Assembly: GCF_016495865.1 (NCBI RefSeq)
Contig: NZ_CP054706.1
Span: forward strand, 992,001 to 1,056,000
Source of the DNA: Salicibibacter cibi
GTDB lineage: Bacteria > Bacillota > Bacilli > Bacillales > Marinococcaceae
DNA length: 64,000 nt
Direction: 5' to 3'
Under the pieces are notes generated by a model that ran no database searches, had not been told where the DNA came from, and saw only the letters and a list, made by a program, of their open reading frames with translations. The position numbers and the translations under genes were made by a program. Shown here piece after piece: positions 18,276 to 31,256 of this stretch (position 1 is its first letter; each line of letters begins with the position of its first letter).

Positions 18276-18325
18276 AGAAAACGTTTACAAGAGAGAAATT
18301 TTATACTATGATGAATACGTATTCA
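18276..18325 (+). promoter_or_regulatory. Promoter, LacI-type operator and cre of the catabolic operon
   Basis: TTTACA (18284-18289), 17 bp, TATGAT (18307-18312). The perfect 14-bp palindrome TGAATACGTATTCA (18312-18325) starts at the -10 and covers the initiation site. AGAAAACGTTTACA (18276-18289) fits the CcpA cre consensus except for its first base and overlaps the -35. Confidence 0.75.
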
Positions 18326-18356
18326 AAAACAACTATTATCTAGGGAGTGTCGTATA

Positions 18357-19631
18357 GTGGCGAGTTTTCTAAAAAAAGGAAAGACAAATGAAGAAAAACA
18401 AACAGCTGACCTAAAAGTTCAACAGTCGGTAGGCGAAATCATTCAAAGTATAGAAGATCGAGGCGATGAAGCTGTCCGAGATCTTTCGGAAAAGTTTGAT
18501 CAGTGGTCTCCGCAAAGCTTTCGTCTCTCCAAGGAGGAGATCGAAGCTGCAATTGATGCACTGTCGGACGATGTGGTTCAAGATATTAAATTTGCGCAAA
18601 GTCAAATTGAAAATTTTGCTCGCCATCAACGGGCATCCATTCAAGATATTGAAGTAGAAACCCGACCGGGCGTCATTCTTGGGCATAGAAATATCCCCGT
18701 AAACAGCGTTGGCTGCTACGTTCCCGGCGGTCGCTATCCAATGGTGGCATCCGCTCATATGAGTATTGTTACTGCGAAAGTGGCCGGTGTTGAACGTGTG
18801 GTTGCGTGCACGCCTCCCGCAAATGGTGAAATTCCGAAAGCAACGGTTGCGGCCATGCATATGGCAGGCGCAGATGAAATTTATCTGTTAGGTGGTGTGC
18901 AAGCCATGGCAGCAATGGGAATTGGAACAGAAACCATGGATCAGGTCGACATGATCGTCGGACCCGGAAACGCCTTTGTCGCGGAAGCGAAACGGCAACT
19001 CTTCGGTCGTGTAGGCATTGATTTGTTGGCAGGGCCGACAGAAACCCTCGTTATCGCTGATGAGACAGCTGACGTAGAAATGGTTGCAACCGATATACTT
19101 GGGCAAGCTGAGCATGGGCCTACCTCTCCCGGTGCATTGATTACAACGTCCCAAGCGTTGGCCGAATCATTGGAGGGTGAAATTTCTCGCCAGTTACAAA
19201 TCTTGCCAACTGCAGAAGTTGCAGAAATCGCTTGGAGAGATAACGGGATCATCATAGTCGCAGAAAATAAAAAAGAAGCAGTACGTGAAGCGGATAAACT
19301 AGCATTTGAACACGTTGAAGTGCTTGCAAATGATCCGGATTATTTCTTGGATAATCTGAAAAACTACGGCGCATTATTCCTTGGCCCTGAGACGAACGTT
19401 GCTTACGGGGATAAAGTGATCGGTACCAACCATACCTTGCCTACCAAACAAGCGGCGAAATATACAGGAGGGCTCTGGGTTGGTAAATTCCTGAAAAACT
19501 GCACCTATCAGAAAGTCACGAAGGAAGCAAGCGTCGAGATAGGAAAATATGCAGAAAGGCTATGTGAACTAGAAGGGTTTATGGGGCACAAACGACAAGC
19601 TTCTCTGCGTGTTGAGAGGTACGAAAGGTAA
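18357..19631 (+). CDS. Histidinol-dehydrogenase-family polyol/alcohol dehydrogenase (catabolic)
   Basis: A 424-residue homologue of HisD, which oxidises a primary alcohol to a carboxylate in two NAD+ steps. All functional residues are kept: Zn ligands Gln250, His253, Asp352 and His411, and catalytic Glu318-His319. It is not in a histidine operon. It is controlled by a LacI-type regulator with cre sites and is followed by an Ldh2-type enzyme. That resembles catabolic HisD paralogues such as HpsN, which oxidises dihydroxypropanesulfonate to sulfolactate. The start is GTG with GGGAGTG upstream. The family is certain. The substrate is unknown; a sugar alcohol or sulfopropanediol is an inference. 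Confidence 0.85.
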   Translation: MASFLKKGKTNEEKQTADLKVQQSVGEIIQSIEDRGDEAVRDLSEKFDQWSPQSFRLSKEEIEAAIDALSDDVVQDIKFAQSQIENFARHQRASIQDIEVETRPGVILGHRNIPVNSVGCYVPGGRYPMVASAHMSIVTAKVAGVERVVACTPPANGEIPKATVAAMHMAGADEIYLLGGVQAMAAMGIGTETMDQVDMIVGPGNAFVAEAKRQLFGRVGIDLLAGPTETLVIADETADVEMVATDILGQAEHGPTSPGALITTSQALAESLEGEISRQLQILPTAEVAEIAWRDNGIIIVAENKKEAVREADKLAFEHVEVLANDPDYFLDNLKNYGALFLGPETNVAYGDKVIGTNHTLPTKQAAKYTGGLWVGKFLKNCTYQKVTKEASVEIGKYAERLCELEGFMGHKRQASLRVERYER

Positions 19632-19682
19632 AGAACGCAACCCAATAACCTTCACTAAACGATGTATACTCAAGGGGGTATC

Positions 19683-20741
19683 ATGATGTCAGACAGTTTC
19701 ACTTATATAGAAGCCTCTCATTTAACTGAAATTTCCTCTCTATTATTCGAGAATGAGGGAATGAAAAAAGAAGATGCCGATACCATTGCAAAAGACTTGG
19801 TAGCTGCTAATTTAAGAGGTTTGGATTCTCACGGTGTGTCACGCATCCCGATGTATCTAAAACGTATTCGAAAAGAAGTCGTCAATCCGAAACCGGAGAT
19901 AAAGGTTGAAAAAATAACGAGTGCGGTATCAAAAATAAATGGAGATGCTGGCATGGGATTCTTAGCCGGTCATCGTGCCATGGATGAAGCGATGAACCTG
20001 GCTCGTGAGAGCGGCATTGGCTTAGTAGGCATTCATAATAGTACCCATTATGGGATGGCAGCCTTATACGTTATGCAAGCAATGAGAGAAGGCTTTATAT
20101 CAATGGCGTATACGAATTCTTCCCCTGCAATTCCGCCTTGGGGTGGGAGAACGGCATATTTGGGTGCGAATCCATTCGCTGCCGCTGTTCCTGGCGGCAA
20201 TGAATCTCCTTACGTGTTAGATATGGCGATGACAGTCATTGCGAGGGGCAAAATTAGGTTAGCTGCTACGAATAACGAGTCAATTGCAGAAGGGTTGGCG
20301 TTGAATAAAGACGGGGTGCCAACAACGGATGCGAATGAAGCGTTTGAGGGCGTGTGCCTTCCATTTGGGGAAGCGAAAGGATCAGCCCTTGCCATGCTTG
20401 TGGAACTTTTATCCGGTGTTTTGACGGGGGCCAACTATGGCGGAGATGTAAAAAGTTTATATTTTGATCATTCAGAACCTCAAAATGCAGGTCACTTGTT
20501 CATTGCTATCCGTCCTGACTTATTCGTATCAAAAGAAGAATTTGAGAATCGGATGGATGATTTTGTGAAGAAGACGAAATCACTTCCTCGGGCCGAAGGT
20601 TTTGATGACATTCTAATCCCCGGCGAGCCGGAAGAAAAAAAAGTACAAGAACGTCTTCGTACAGGTATTCCGATTAGCGAGAACGTCGTTGCCGGCCTAC
20701 GCAAAGAAATAAAAGAAAGTGGCGTACACGCGTCTATATGA
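19683..20741 (+). CDS. Ldh2/malate dehydrogenase family oxidoreductase
   Basis: NAD(P)-dependent 2-hydroxyacid dehydrogenase of the Ldh2/ComC/YlbC type, about 352 residues. LRGLDSHGVSRIPMYL near residue 45 and NSTHYGMAALYV near residue 120 carry the conserved His residues, and GEAKGSALAM near residue 231 is typical. ATG at 19683 or 19686 follows AAGGGGG; an ATG at 19662 overlaps that site and is less likely. ComC of this family oxidises sulfolactate to sulfopyruvate. Together with the HisD-like enzyme upstream, this suggests alcohol to acid to 2-oxoacid, but other hydroxyacids fit equally well. Confidence 0.85.
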   Translation: MMSDSFTYIEASHLTEISSLLFENEGMKKEDADTIAKDLVAANLRGLDSHGVSRIPMYLKRIRKEVVNPKPEIKVEKITSAVSKINGDAGMGFLAGHRAMDEAMNLARESGIGLVGIHNSTHYGMAALYVMQAMREGFISMAYTNSSPAIPPWGGRTAYLGANPFAAAVPGGNESPYVLDMAMTVIARGKIRLAATNNESIAEGLALNKDGVPTTDANEAFEGVCLPFGEAKGSALAMLVELLSGVLTGANYGGDVKSLYFDHSEPQNAGHLFIAIRPDLFVSKEEFENRMDDFVKKTKSLPRAEGFDDILIPGEPEEKKVQERLRTGIPISENVVAGLRKEIKESGVHASI

Positions 20742-20755
20742 TAAAGGGTGATTGT

Positions 20756-21586
20756 ATGTTTCCATTTGCTTATCCTTACCAAACAGAAGAAACGATCAAA
20801 CCAATGTTTAGTGCAAAAGGTTCCGCAAAAGAAATCATTCCTTCCCTGGCATCCTTTGGTTATGATGGAGTTGAATTGTTAGTACGGGATGGACGTGAAG
20901 CCAATTTGCCTTATGTATCCAAAATAGTCACTGATGAAGGGTTAAAGGTAGCCTCGTTTGGAACAGGTCCTATGGCTGCAGACGATCGACTGTCATTTTC
21001 ATCTTTGGATAAAAGCTGCCGAGATGAAGCGATAAAACGAACCATTCACCTGATTGAATGGGCGGAAGTGTTTGATTGCTCCGTTACAATAGGGAAGCTG
21101 CGCGGACAAATGAGTGATGAACACCCTGCTTTATCTTGGGAACATATGAGACAGTCTTGCGATCGTGTGCTTGAAGCTGCTGAAAAAAGGAACGTAACCA
21201 TTTTAATCGAACCACAAAATAAAAATCAGATGAATAACTTAAATCGCACAAAGGAGACAATGACTTTTATTCAATCATTTACGTCTGCCAATTTTGGCAT
21301 TATGCTCGATTGTCTTCATATGGAGGCAGAAAGCCGTGAGCCTTATTTTGTTCATCTGTTTCATGAAGCGATCGATAAATTAGGCTTCATTCATCTCACG
21401 GATAGCGACCGTTTGATGCCCGGAGAAGGAACGTTTGATATGAATGAAATCATAAATGCTATTCGTCAAATGCCACGGACGCCTTTTGTAAGCTTTGAAA
21501 TTAAACAACAAGATTCATCAATGGCGGTGTCGAAACAAGCGCTTGAACGTGTAAAATCCATCTATGCAGAAAATGAGGGATATTGA
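20756..21586 (+). CDS. Xylose-isomerase-like TIM-barrel protein
   Basis: Sugar phosphate isomerase/epimerase superfamily, 276 residues. Probable metal ligands lie in ILIEPQN, IMLDCLHME, FIHLTDSDR and the late SFEIK, the usual Glu-Asp-His-Glu arrangement of IolE/IolI/Hyi-type enzymes. The start at 20756 is preferred because AAAGGGTG stands just upstream; an ATG at 20738 overlaps the previous stop but has no ribosome site. It ends overlapping the next gene. Isomerase, epimerase or dehydratase activity are all possible. Confidence 0.8.
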   Translation: MFPFAYPYQTEETIKPMFSAKGSAKEIIPSLASFGYDGVELLVRDGREANLPYVSKIVTDEGLKVASFGTGPMAADDRLSFSSLDKSCRDEAIKRTIHLIEWAEVFDCSVTIGKLRGQMSDEHPALSWEHMRQSCDRVLEAAEKRNVTILIEPQNKNQMNNLNRTKETMTFIQSFTSANFGIMLDCLHMEAESREPYFVHLFHEAIDKLGFIHLTDSDRLMPGEGTFDMNEIINAIRQMPRTPFVSFEIKQQDSSMAVSKQALERVKSIYAENEGY

Positions 21587-22245
21587 TGTCCGGTAACATC
21601 CGAATTGGGCTCGTTCACGCTACAATGAATTCAGTGTCACCGATTCTTCACGCGTTCTCGCAATTGGATGAAAAGGCTGACCTTGTGAACTTTATGGATG
21701 AAGGATTAATTTACGAGTTGAATGAGACAAATACCGTTACAAACCGAATGATTATGCGGTTGAGTGCGTTAGCGGGCAAGGCGGTTGAAAGCCATGTCGA
21801 TGCTATTTTATTTACCTGTTCATCTTTTACCCCTTATGTAGCTAAAATTGCCGAACTTATGCCTGTGCCTGTATTAAGCTCCGACATGAGCATGTTGGAG
21901 AAAGCCGTTGATCATAGTTCGGATATCACGGTAATCGCAACGGTAAAAGCAGCGGGTCCGACGACGGAAAGGATGCTAAAGGATATCGCGGCTGAAAGGA
22001 ATAAAACTGTCCGTATTAAAATTTTTGTTTTGCCGGAAGCATTTCAAGCATTGCAAAAAGGGGACGTTTTGGCACATGATCAAATCATCCAAGAAAAAAT
22101 ACATGAGCATAAAGATGATAAAACGATCGTTCTGGCCCAATATTCCATGGCGCGTGCCGTTGAATCTTTCGACCTTCCAAACGTTTTAACAGGTCCGCAC
22201 ATCAGCGCCCAATCGATTATTCAAAAAGCACTTGAGAACAAATGA
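21586..22245 (+). CDS. Asp/Glu/hydantoin racemase-like protein lacking the second Cys
   Basis: A 219-residue protein of the aspartate/glutamate racemase superfamily. The first catalytic loop is present as LFTCSSFT with Cys78. The position of the second Cys reads LAQYSMAR (residues 183-190), with no Cys. Two-base racemisation needs both thiols, so a one-Cys lyase, decarboxylase or isomerase role is more likely, as in arylmalonate decarboxylase or maleate isomerase relatives. ATG follows GAGG by 8 nt and overlaps the TIM-barrel stop. Confidence 0.75.
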   Translation: MSGNIRIGLVHATMNSVSPILHAFSQLDEKADLVNFMDEGLIYELNETNTVTNRMIMRLSALAGKAVESHVDAILFTCSSFTPYVAKIAELMPVPVLSSDMSMLEKAVDHSSDITVIATVKAAGPTTERMLKDIAAERNKTVRIKIFVLPEAFQALQKGDVLAHDQIIQEKIHEHKDDKTIVLAQYSMARAVESFDLPNVLTGPHISAQSIIQKALENK

Positions 22246-22262
22246 AAAGAGGGGAATAAAGC

Positions 22263-23030
22263 GTGAAAATAGAAAATTTATTCTCGGTAAAAGAAAAAGT
22301 GGTGATTATCACAGGGGCAAGCCAAGGAATTGGGAAGGACCTCGCACGTACCTTTGCCGAAAACGGAGCAAAAATTGCGCTTGTGGCACGAAACAAGGAA
22401 AAATTGAATCAAGTGAAAGCAGATGTAGGTCTTTCCTCCAAATATGTCGAGATTTTCCCATGCGACATTACCGAAAAAAAGAACCTCCCGGATTTAGCCA
22501 GCCGGATATACCAAACGTTTGGCAGGATTGATGTCCTTATCAATAATGCCGGGACCAATATAACCAAACCTGCAACAGAAATTACTGAGAACGATTGGGA
22601 TACGGTCCATGACATCAATTTAAAAAGTGCTTTTTTCTTTAATCAGGCCGTCTATCCTTTTATGAAGGCGCAGGGATCCGGAAAAATCATTCATATGTCT
22701 TCTCAGATGGAAGAGGTTGGTTATTACAAACGTTCGGCATATTGTTCCAGTAAAGGAGGAATAAAACAGTTAACCAAATCTTTGGCGATTGAGTGGGCAA
22801 AAGATCAGATCAATATAAATGCAGTGGCGCCAACTTTTATTGAAACGCCGTTAACAGAGAAAATGTTCGAGGATCAAGATTTTAAAGCAGACGTATACAG
22901 CAGGATCCCACTTGGACGGTTGGCAAAAACGGATGATTTATTTGGAGCAGTGCTTTATTTAAGTTCCCACGCTTCGAATATGGTAACAGGCCAAACATTA
23001 TTCGTTGATGGAGGATGGACGGCTTGGTAA
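22263..23030 (+). CDS. Short-chain dehydrogenase/reductase
   Basis: Classical SDR of 255 residues: TGASQGIG near residue 18, NNAG near residue 93, the catalytic Ser in HMSSQME, and Tyr-x-x-x-Lys in AYCSSK. It is closest in style to gluconate 5-dehydrogenase and 3-oxoacyl-ACP reductase families. GTG start with GAGGGG upstream. Last gene of the LacI-controlled operon and followed by a terminator. It probably interconverts a hydroxyl and keto form of the pathway substrate. Confidence 0.85.
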   Translation: MKIENLFSVKEKVVIITGASQGIGKDLARTFAENGAKIALVARNKEKLNQVKADVGLSSKYVEIFPCDITEKKNLPDLASRIYQTFGRIDVLINNAGTNITKPATEITENDWDTVHDINLKSAFFFNQAVYPFMKAQGSGKIIHMSSQMEEVGYYKRSAYCSSKGGIKQLTKSLAIEWAKDQININAVAPTFIETPLTEKMFEDQDFKADVYSRIPLGRLAKTDDLFGAVLYLSSHASNMVTGQTLFVDGGWTAW

Positions 23031-23045
23031 AAATGATATACGTGT

Positions 23046-23076
23046 AAATCCCGCAAAATTTTATACCGCGGGATTT
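23046..23076 (+). terminator. Terminator of the LacI-controlled operon
   Basis: AAATCCCGC pairs with GCGGGATTT, followed by AACTTTTTGG, 15 bp after the SDR stop. Confidence 0.8.
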
Positions 23077-23084
23077 AACTTTTT

Positions 23085-23146
23085 GGGTAGATAAGTGCAA
23101 CGAAGGCTTTCGCCATAAAAGCTTGGTGAAAATCCAATTTTTCTAA
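23085..23146 (-). repeat. Hairpin-rich interspersed repeat, copy D (partial)
   Basis: In reverse orientation, TTAGAAAA through TATGGCGAAAGCCTT and TGCACTTAT match copies B and C. The GTAGGTAAGAAAGT hairpin half is missing. Confidence 0.7.
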
Positions 23147-23175
23147 TATTTTTTCCATTAAAATTCGTTAAAACA

Positions 23176-23296
23176 GGGACTGCTGAATAACGGAAAAAGA
23201 CTGGCACATAAGAATTTTCCGTTCGTCCGCGGAAAGCGAAGCCATGGAAGCGGCATCCCGGCTTCAGCTGATAACTGCAAGTTGTTCAGCATTCCC
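23176..23296. mobile_element. MITE family 1, copy 3 (internally deleted, 121 bp)
   Basis: Ends AGGGACTGCTGAA and TTCAGCATTCCCT. Nearly all of the centre is lost. Flanks AAAAC and AAAAT are a near duplication. It overlaps the 3' end of the threonine aldolase gene and supplies its last three residues and stop. Confidence 0.85.
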
Positions 23297-24326
23297 TAAA
23301 ATACGCATTAATAATCGTTGCCGCTCTTATGATGTCATCCCTCGTTACTCCTCGGTACGTTGTTATTCTAACTTTATAGTCGGAAATGCTCTTCACCTTG
23401 AGTCCTTTATTTAAAAGATCAGATTCAATGGTTTTTGCCGATCGGCCACTTGAAGAAACGTCAACATTGACGATATTTGTTTGAACTGCATCCATGCGAA
23501 TATTTATTTTAGCGTTGTCCTTGATCATACCTGCCAATAGATAAGCATTCTCATGATCTTCCTTTAATCTATCCACTTCTTGTTGAATTGCAGTAATTCC
23601 TGTAGCCGCGACTACGCCTGATTGCCGCATGGATCCTCCCAACAACTTTCTTATTTTTCTTGCGCGTGTGATAAATGCTTTTTGTCCGCAAAGCACAGAC
23701 CCCATCGGAGCTCCTAATCCCTTGGAAAGAGAAAACATCACAGAGTCCGCTGGCTTGACTAATTTTTTGACCGGAATATCGTAATAGACGGATGCATTAA
23801 AGATTCTTGCTCCATCTAAATGAACGGGAATGCCGTTTTCATGGGCAACGTTACAGAGCGTATTCATCTGTTCTTTTGAAAGACAAGTTCCGCCCATAAA
23901 ATTATTCGTGTTTTCCAAACAAAGAAGCTTAATCTCATAATCGTTCATCAACTGATGAATACTATCCATGTCAGGGGCTCCAAATACGTCTGTTTCGAAA
24001 AAGCGCGGAATTAAGCCTCCTATGTTTTCCATAAAAGGCGCTTTCTCGCTTTTATTTATATGGCATGTTTCTCCTGCCAGAACGTTGTCTCCTCTGGTGC
24101 CATGCGTTAATAACGAAATGAGATTGGCCATCGTTCCGCTATTACAAAAAAGAGCAGCTTCCTTGCCCATTACTTCAGCAGCAACGTCTTCCAGATTATT
24201 AACGGACGGATCTTCCCCTCTTCCTAATTTATCTGTTCTGCCATCATCCCCTACTTCCGCATCATACATCGCCTTTCTCATTTTTTCGGTCGGTTGCGTT
24301 AATGTGTCACTTCTTAAATCTATGAT
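23286..24326 (-). CDS. Low-specificity threonine aldolase, non-standard start, MITE-altered C-terminus
   Basis: PLP enzyme cleaving threonine to glycine and acetaldehyde. The family N-terminus IDLRSDTLTQPTEKM is encoded upstream of the first ATG (24281). The in-frame codon 6-7 nt after the ribosome site GGAGGAGG is ATC at 24324-24326. So the gene either starts at ATC or has lost its ATG; use of ATG 24281 would delete 15 conserved residues. The PLP lysine lies in FSLSKGLGAPMGS. The last residues REC and the TGA come from MITE copy 3; joining the flanks restores NEF and TAA. The internal GRTDKLGRGEDP segment is a known variant of the loop. Confidence 0.8.
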   Translation of the reverse strand: MIDLRSDTLTQPTEKMRKAMYDAEVGDDGRTDKLGRGEDPSVNNLEDVAAEVMGKEAALFCNSGTMANLISLLTHGTRGDNVLAGETCHINKSEKAPFMENIGGLIPRFFETDVFGAPDMDSIHQLMNDYEIKLLCLENTNNFMGGTCLSKEQMNTLCNVAHENGIPVHLDGARIFNASVYYDIPVKKLVKPADSVMFSLSKGLGAPMGSVLCGQKAFITRARKIRKLLGGSMRQSGVVAATGITAIQQEVDRLKEDHENAYLLAGMIKDNAKINIRMDAVQTNIVNVDVSSSGRSAKTIESDLLNKGLKVKSISDYKVRITTYRGVTRDDIIRAATIINAYFREC

Positions 24327-24404
24327 CTGATTTCCTCCTCCAATTTGGCCGAGTTTTCCGTTTAAGTAATTTTTCCTTTCCAGCTTAAGAAAATAGTGAA
24401 TATC

Positions 24405-24413
24405 TGCTATAAT
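24405..24413 (+). promoter_or_regulatory. Extended -10 promoter of pcrB-pcrA-ligA-camS
   Basis: TGCTATAAT is an extended -10 element with no good -35, about 115 bp before pcrB. It is the only clear promoter before this operon. Confidence 0.55.
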
Positions 24414-24530
24414 ATAAGCTTGAGGAGCAGTTTACAAGTGCCGGAGAATTTATCCCGGGGTCGAATGAACGTGAAAAATGATTGAGGTTGTAGGGTCCCC
24501 TCATCAATCTGAAGTGGAGGCGCTCTTAAA

Positions 24531-25244
24531 ATGATCGAAGAAATGAAAGCTTGGCGTCACGCGTTTAAAGTGGATCCGGCGAGACCACACTCGGAAAAGT
24601 GGCTTGAAGAGATTTGTGAGTCGGGAACAGATGTGGTTATCGTTGGGGGCACAGAAGGAACGACCATCGACAATGTAACGGAATGTTTAGCAGCTGTCAG
24701 GCGTTTTTCAGTACCGTGTGTGTTGGAAGTGACAGAATTGGAAGCACTTACGCCCGGATTTGACGCTTACTTGATTCCGGTTGTTTTAAATGCTCATCAC
24801 TCGGCATTTATTAGCGGCCTGCACCAACAAGCATTGAAAGCCCACGGCCAGTTCCTGAAATCGGCCGAAGTCTGGGGCGAAGGATACTGCATTTTGAATC
24901 GACATTCCAGCGCGGCGAGACGAACAGCTGCGGATGCGGCAATGGATATGGAAGATATCGTCGCTTTTTCCCGATTTTCCGAAAGCGTTTTGCGCATGCC
25001 AATCTTTTATCTTGAATACAGCGGTACATATGGCGACATTGAAGTTGTAAAAAAAGTAAGCCAAACGCTTGCGCATGCCCGACTATTTTACGGCGGGGGG
25101 ATACAAACGGCGGAACAAGCGACGGAAATGGCCGCATGGGCGGATACAGTTGTCGTTGGCAACGCCCTCTATGAAAATACAGAAGAAGCATTGAAGACTG
25201 TTAAAGCAGTGAAAGAGACAAAAAGGCAAATCAACAAGCGCTAA
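24531..25244 (+). CDS. pcrB: Heptaprenylglyceryl phosphate synthase (PcrB)
   Basis: TIM-barrel prenyltransferase adding heptaprenyl diphosphate to sn-glycerol-1-phosphate, giving archaeal-type ether lipid precursors in Bacillaceae. The start [11 protein letters not shown] is typical. GGTEGTT near residue 38, [10 protein letters not shown] near residue 163 and LFYGGGI near residue 185 form the phosphate- and diphosphate-binding loops. Length is 237 residues. GTGGAGGCGC precedes the ATG. The stop lies 13 bp before pcrA. Confidence 0.95.
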   Translation: MIEEMKAWRHAFKVDPARPHSEKWLEEICESGTDVVIVGGTEGTTIDNVTECLAAVRRFSVPCVLEVTELEALTPGFDAYLIPVVLNAHHSAFISGLHQQALKAHGQFLKSAEVWGEGYCILNRHSSAARRTAADAAMDMEDIVAFSRFSESVLRMPIFYLEYSGTYGDIEVVKKVSQTLAHARLFYGGGIQTAEQATEMAAWADTVVVGNALYENTEEALKTVKAVKETKRQINKR

Positions 25245-25257
25245 GGATGTGCGTGTC

Positions 25258-29571
<4,314 letters not shown>

Positions 29572-29611
29572 TGACCCGGGGATGGCGCTTTCCGAGAGAG
29601 GGGGAAGTTGG

Positions 29612-30841
29612 ATGAAAACAAGGGTATTGGCGGTAGGGTTAGCTTTGCTTCTTGCCCTTTCCGGATGTGCAGATTTTTTGGATCCGGGCGCAACAGAGGA
29701 AACGGCAGAGACAGAGGAAGGCGAAGAGGAGCAACAACGAGCAGCGGCAGATGTGGGGGAGCCGGTTCCCAGTTTGTCGGAATACTATCGAAGCATTTTC
29801 CCGGATGGAGAATATGAAGCCGGAGAAGTCAGAGGCTTTACTTCGGGAGAAGGTTGCTATTCGGGCACCGCCTATAACCGTTTGGACTTGGAAAGGCTGG
29901 AAATAGGGCTTAGTGAAATCGTTTCGGAGACGTTTCCGCCTGAAGATTATTTTATTCAAGAAGGGCAGTATATAGGAAGCGATGAGATGAATGCTTGGCT
30001 GGCCCGCTATGAAGAGTCCGATGAGGATGATGAAGAGGAATATGCAGGCTTGGGGCTAAATCCGCAACTCGAAGAGGGGGATGGTTTTGAAGATCAACAT
30101 AGCAATCATCCATGTGTTCTTTCTCATGTTGTCGAACAAAACTATCACACCGAGAATGACGATGGAGACCTGCAATTGGGCGGCGTAGGGGTAGCGTTAT
30201 CTTTGAATAGCATCTATTATTTCCGTGAGCAAGACGAAGATGGGTCGTATGGTTCCTGGTTTGATGAAGAAATTTCAGAAGAAGAGGCGATCGAATCCGG
30301 CGAGGAAATGGCGGCGGAAGTCGTTAACCGGTTGCGTTCGGATGAACGGGAAGAAGGGATATTGAATGACGTTCCGATCGTCATCAGCCTCTTCCGGGAA
30401 GCCCCGCGGAATTCAATCACGCCGGGGGAATTCATCGCAACAGCAACCGCTGAAGCAGGAAGCGACCTTGGTAGCTGGGAGACGTTGAATGAGGAGCATT
30501 ATTTTTTTCCATCCGATCGAGCATTTGATCATGTGCCTGAAGATGCTGAGCGCTTTAACCAATTCACCGAAGCGTTAAACAGTTATTTTAGAAACCATAT
30601 AGGTGTCACCGCCCGGGGTCATTATCAGAGCAATGAACTCGATCGTCTCTCTATCGAAGTGCCAATCCGGTTTCATACCAAAACGGAGACAATCGCGGTA
30701 ACCCAGCAGGCAGCAAGCGAGGTAGAGGAACATTTTCCGACGGACATTGACATCAGCCTTACCGTCACAACGAATGACCGGACAGAAGCATTGATTACGA
30801 GAGAGAGCGGAGAAGAGGTGAATGTGCACATTTATGAATAA
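29612..30841 (+). CDS. camS: CamS family sex-pheromone-precursor-like lipoprotein (YerH)
   Basis: Lipoprotein of 409 residues. The signal peptide has Lys-Thr-Arg, a hydrophobic core and the lipobox LSGC with lipidated Cys19. The mature part is strongly acidic, with Glu/Asp runs after the Cys. It matches CamS/YerH, whose signal peptide yields a pheromone peptide in enterococci and staphylococci; the function of the mature part is unknown. GAGGGGGAAG precedes the ATG. Its position after ligA is conserved. Confidence 0.88.
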   Translation: MKTRVLAVGLALLLALSGCADFLDPGATEETAETEEGEEEQQRAAADVGEPVPSLSEYYRSIFPDGEYEAGEVRGFTSGEGCYSGTAYNRLDLERLEIGLSEIVSETFPPEDYFIQEGQYIGSDEMNAWLARYEESDEDDEEEYAGLGLNPQLEEGDGFEDQHSNHPCVLSHVVEQNYHTENDDGDLQLGGVGVALSLNSIYYFREQDEDGSYGSWFDEEISEEEAIESGEEMAAEVVNRLRSDEREEGILNDVPIVISLFREAPRNSITPGEFIATATAEAGSDLGSWETLNEEHYFFPSDRAFDHVPEDAERFNQFTEALNSYFRNHIGVTARGHYQSNELDRLSIEVPIRFHTKTETIAVTQQAASEVEEHFPTDIDISLTVTTNDRTEALITRESGEEVNVHIYE

Positions 30842-30883
30842 GGGGATGCAAGTTGTGTCGAACGTTTGGCACGTGGGGAGTTT

Positions 30884-30912
30884 TTGCTCGCGTGCCTGTG
30901 TTTTGATATGAT
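30884..30912 (+). promoter_or_regulatory. Promoter of gatCAB
   Basis: TTGCTC, 17-bp spacer, TATGAT, ending 40 bp before the gatC start. Confidence 0.65.
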
Positions 30913-30952
30913 CATAGTGTTGCTGAGTCCAATGATTGAGAGGTGAACAGCA

Positions 30953-31243
30953 GTGGCCGAGATCACAAAAGAACAAGTGAAACATGTGGCGGACCTTGCA
31001 CGACTAACGTTTAGTGATGATGACTTAGAAACATTTGCCAAACAAATGGACGATGTGATTCAATATGCAGAACGTCTCAATGAACTTGACACCGAAGATG
31101 TCGTACCGACGACGCACGTCATGGACGTACGAAATGTTTTGCGTGAAGATGAAGTGCGTCCGTCGATGAAAAGGGAAGATGTGCTAAAAAATGCGCCAGC
31201 GTCGAAAGATGGACAATTTGAAGTTCCATCTGTCCTGGATTAA
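30953..31243 (+). CDS. gatC: Glu-tRNA(Gln)/Asp-tRNA(Asn) amidotransferase subunit C
   Basis: A 96-residue subunit that stabilises GatA. It starts from GTG with GAGAGGTGA upstream. [14 protein letters not shown] and [16 protein letters not shown] are the family helices, and VLREDEV and the C-terminal FEVPSVLD are typical. First gene of gatCAB; no gap of note to gatA. Confidence 0.95.
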   Translation: MAEITKEQVKHVADLARLTFSDDDLETFAKQMDDVIQYAERLNELDTEDVVPTTHVMDVRNVLREDEVRPSMKREDVLKNAPASKDGQFEVPSVLD

Positions 31244-31256
31244 GGGAGTGAAAGCC

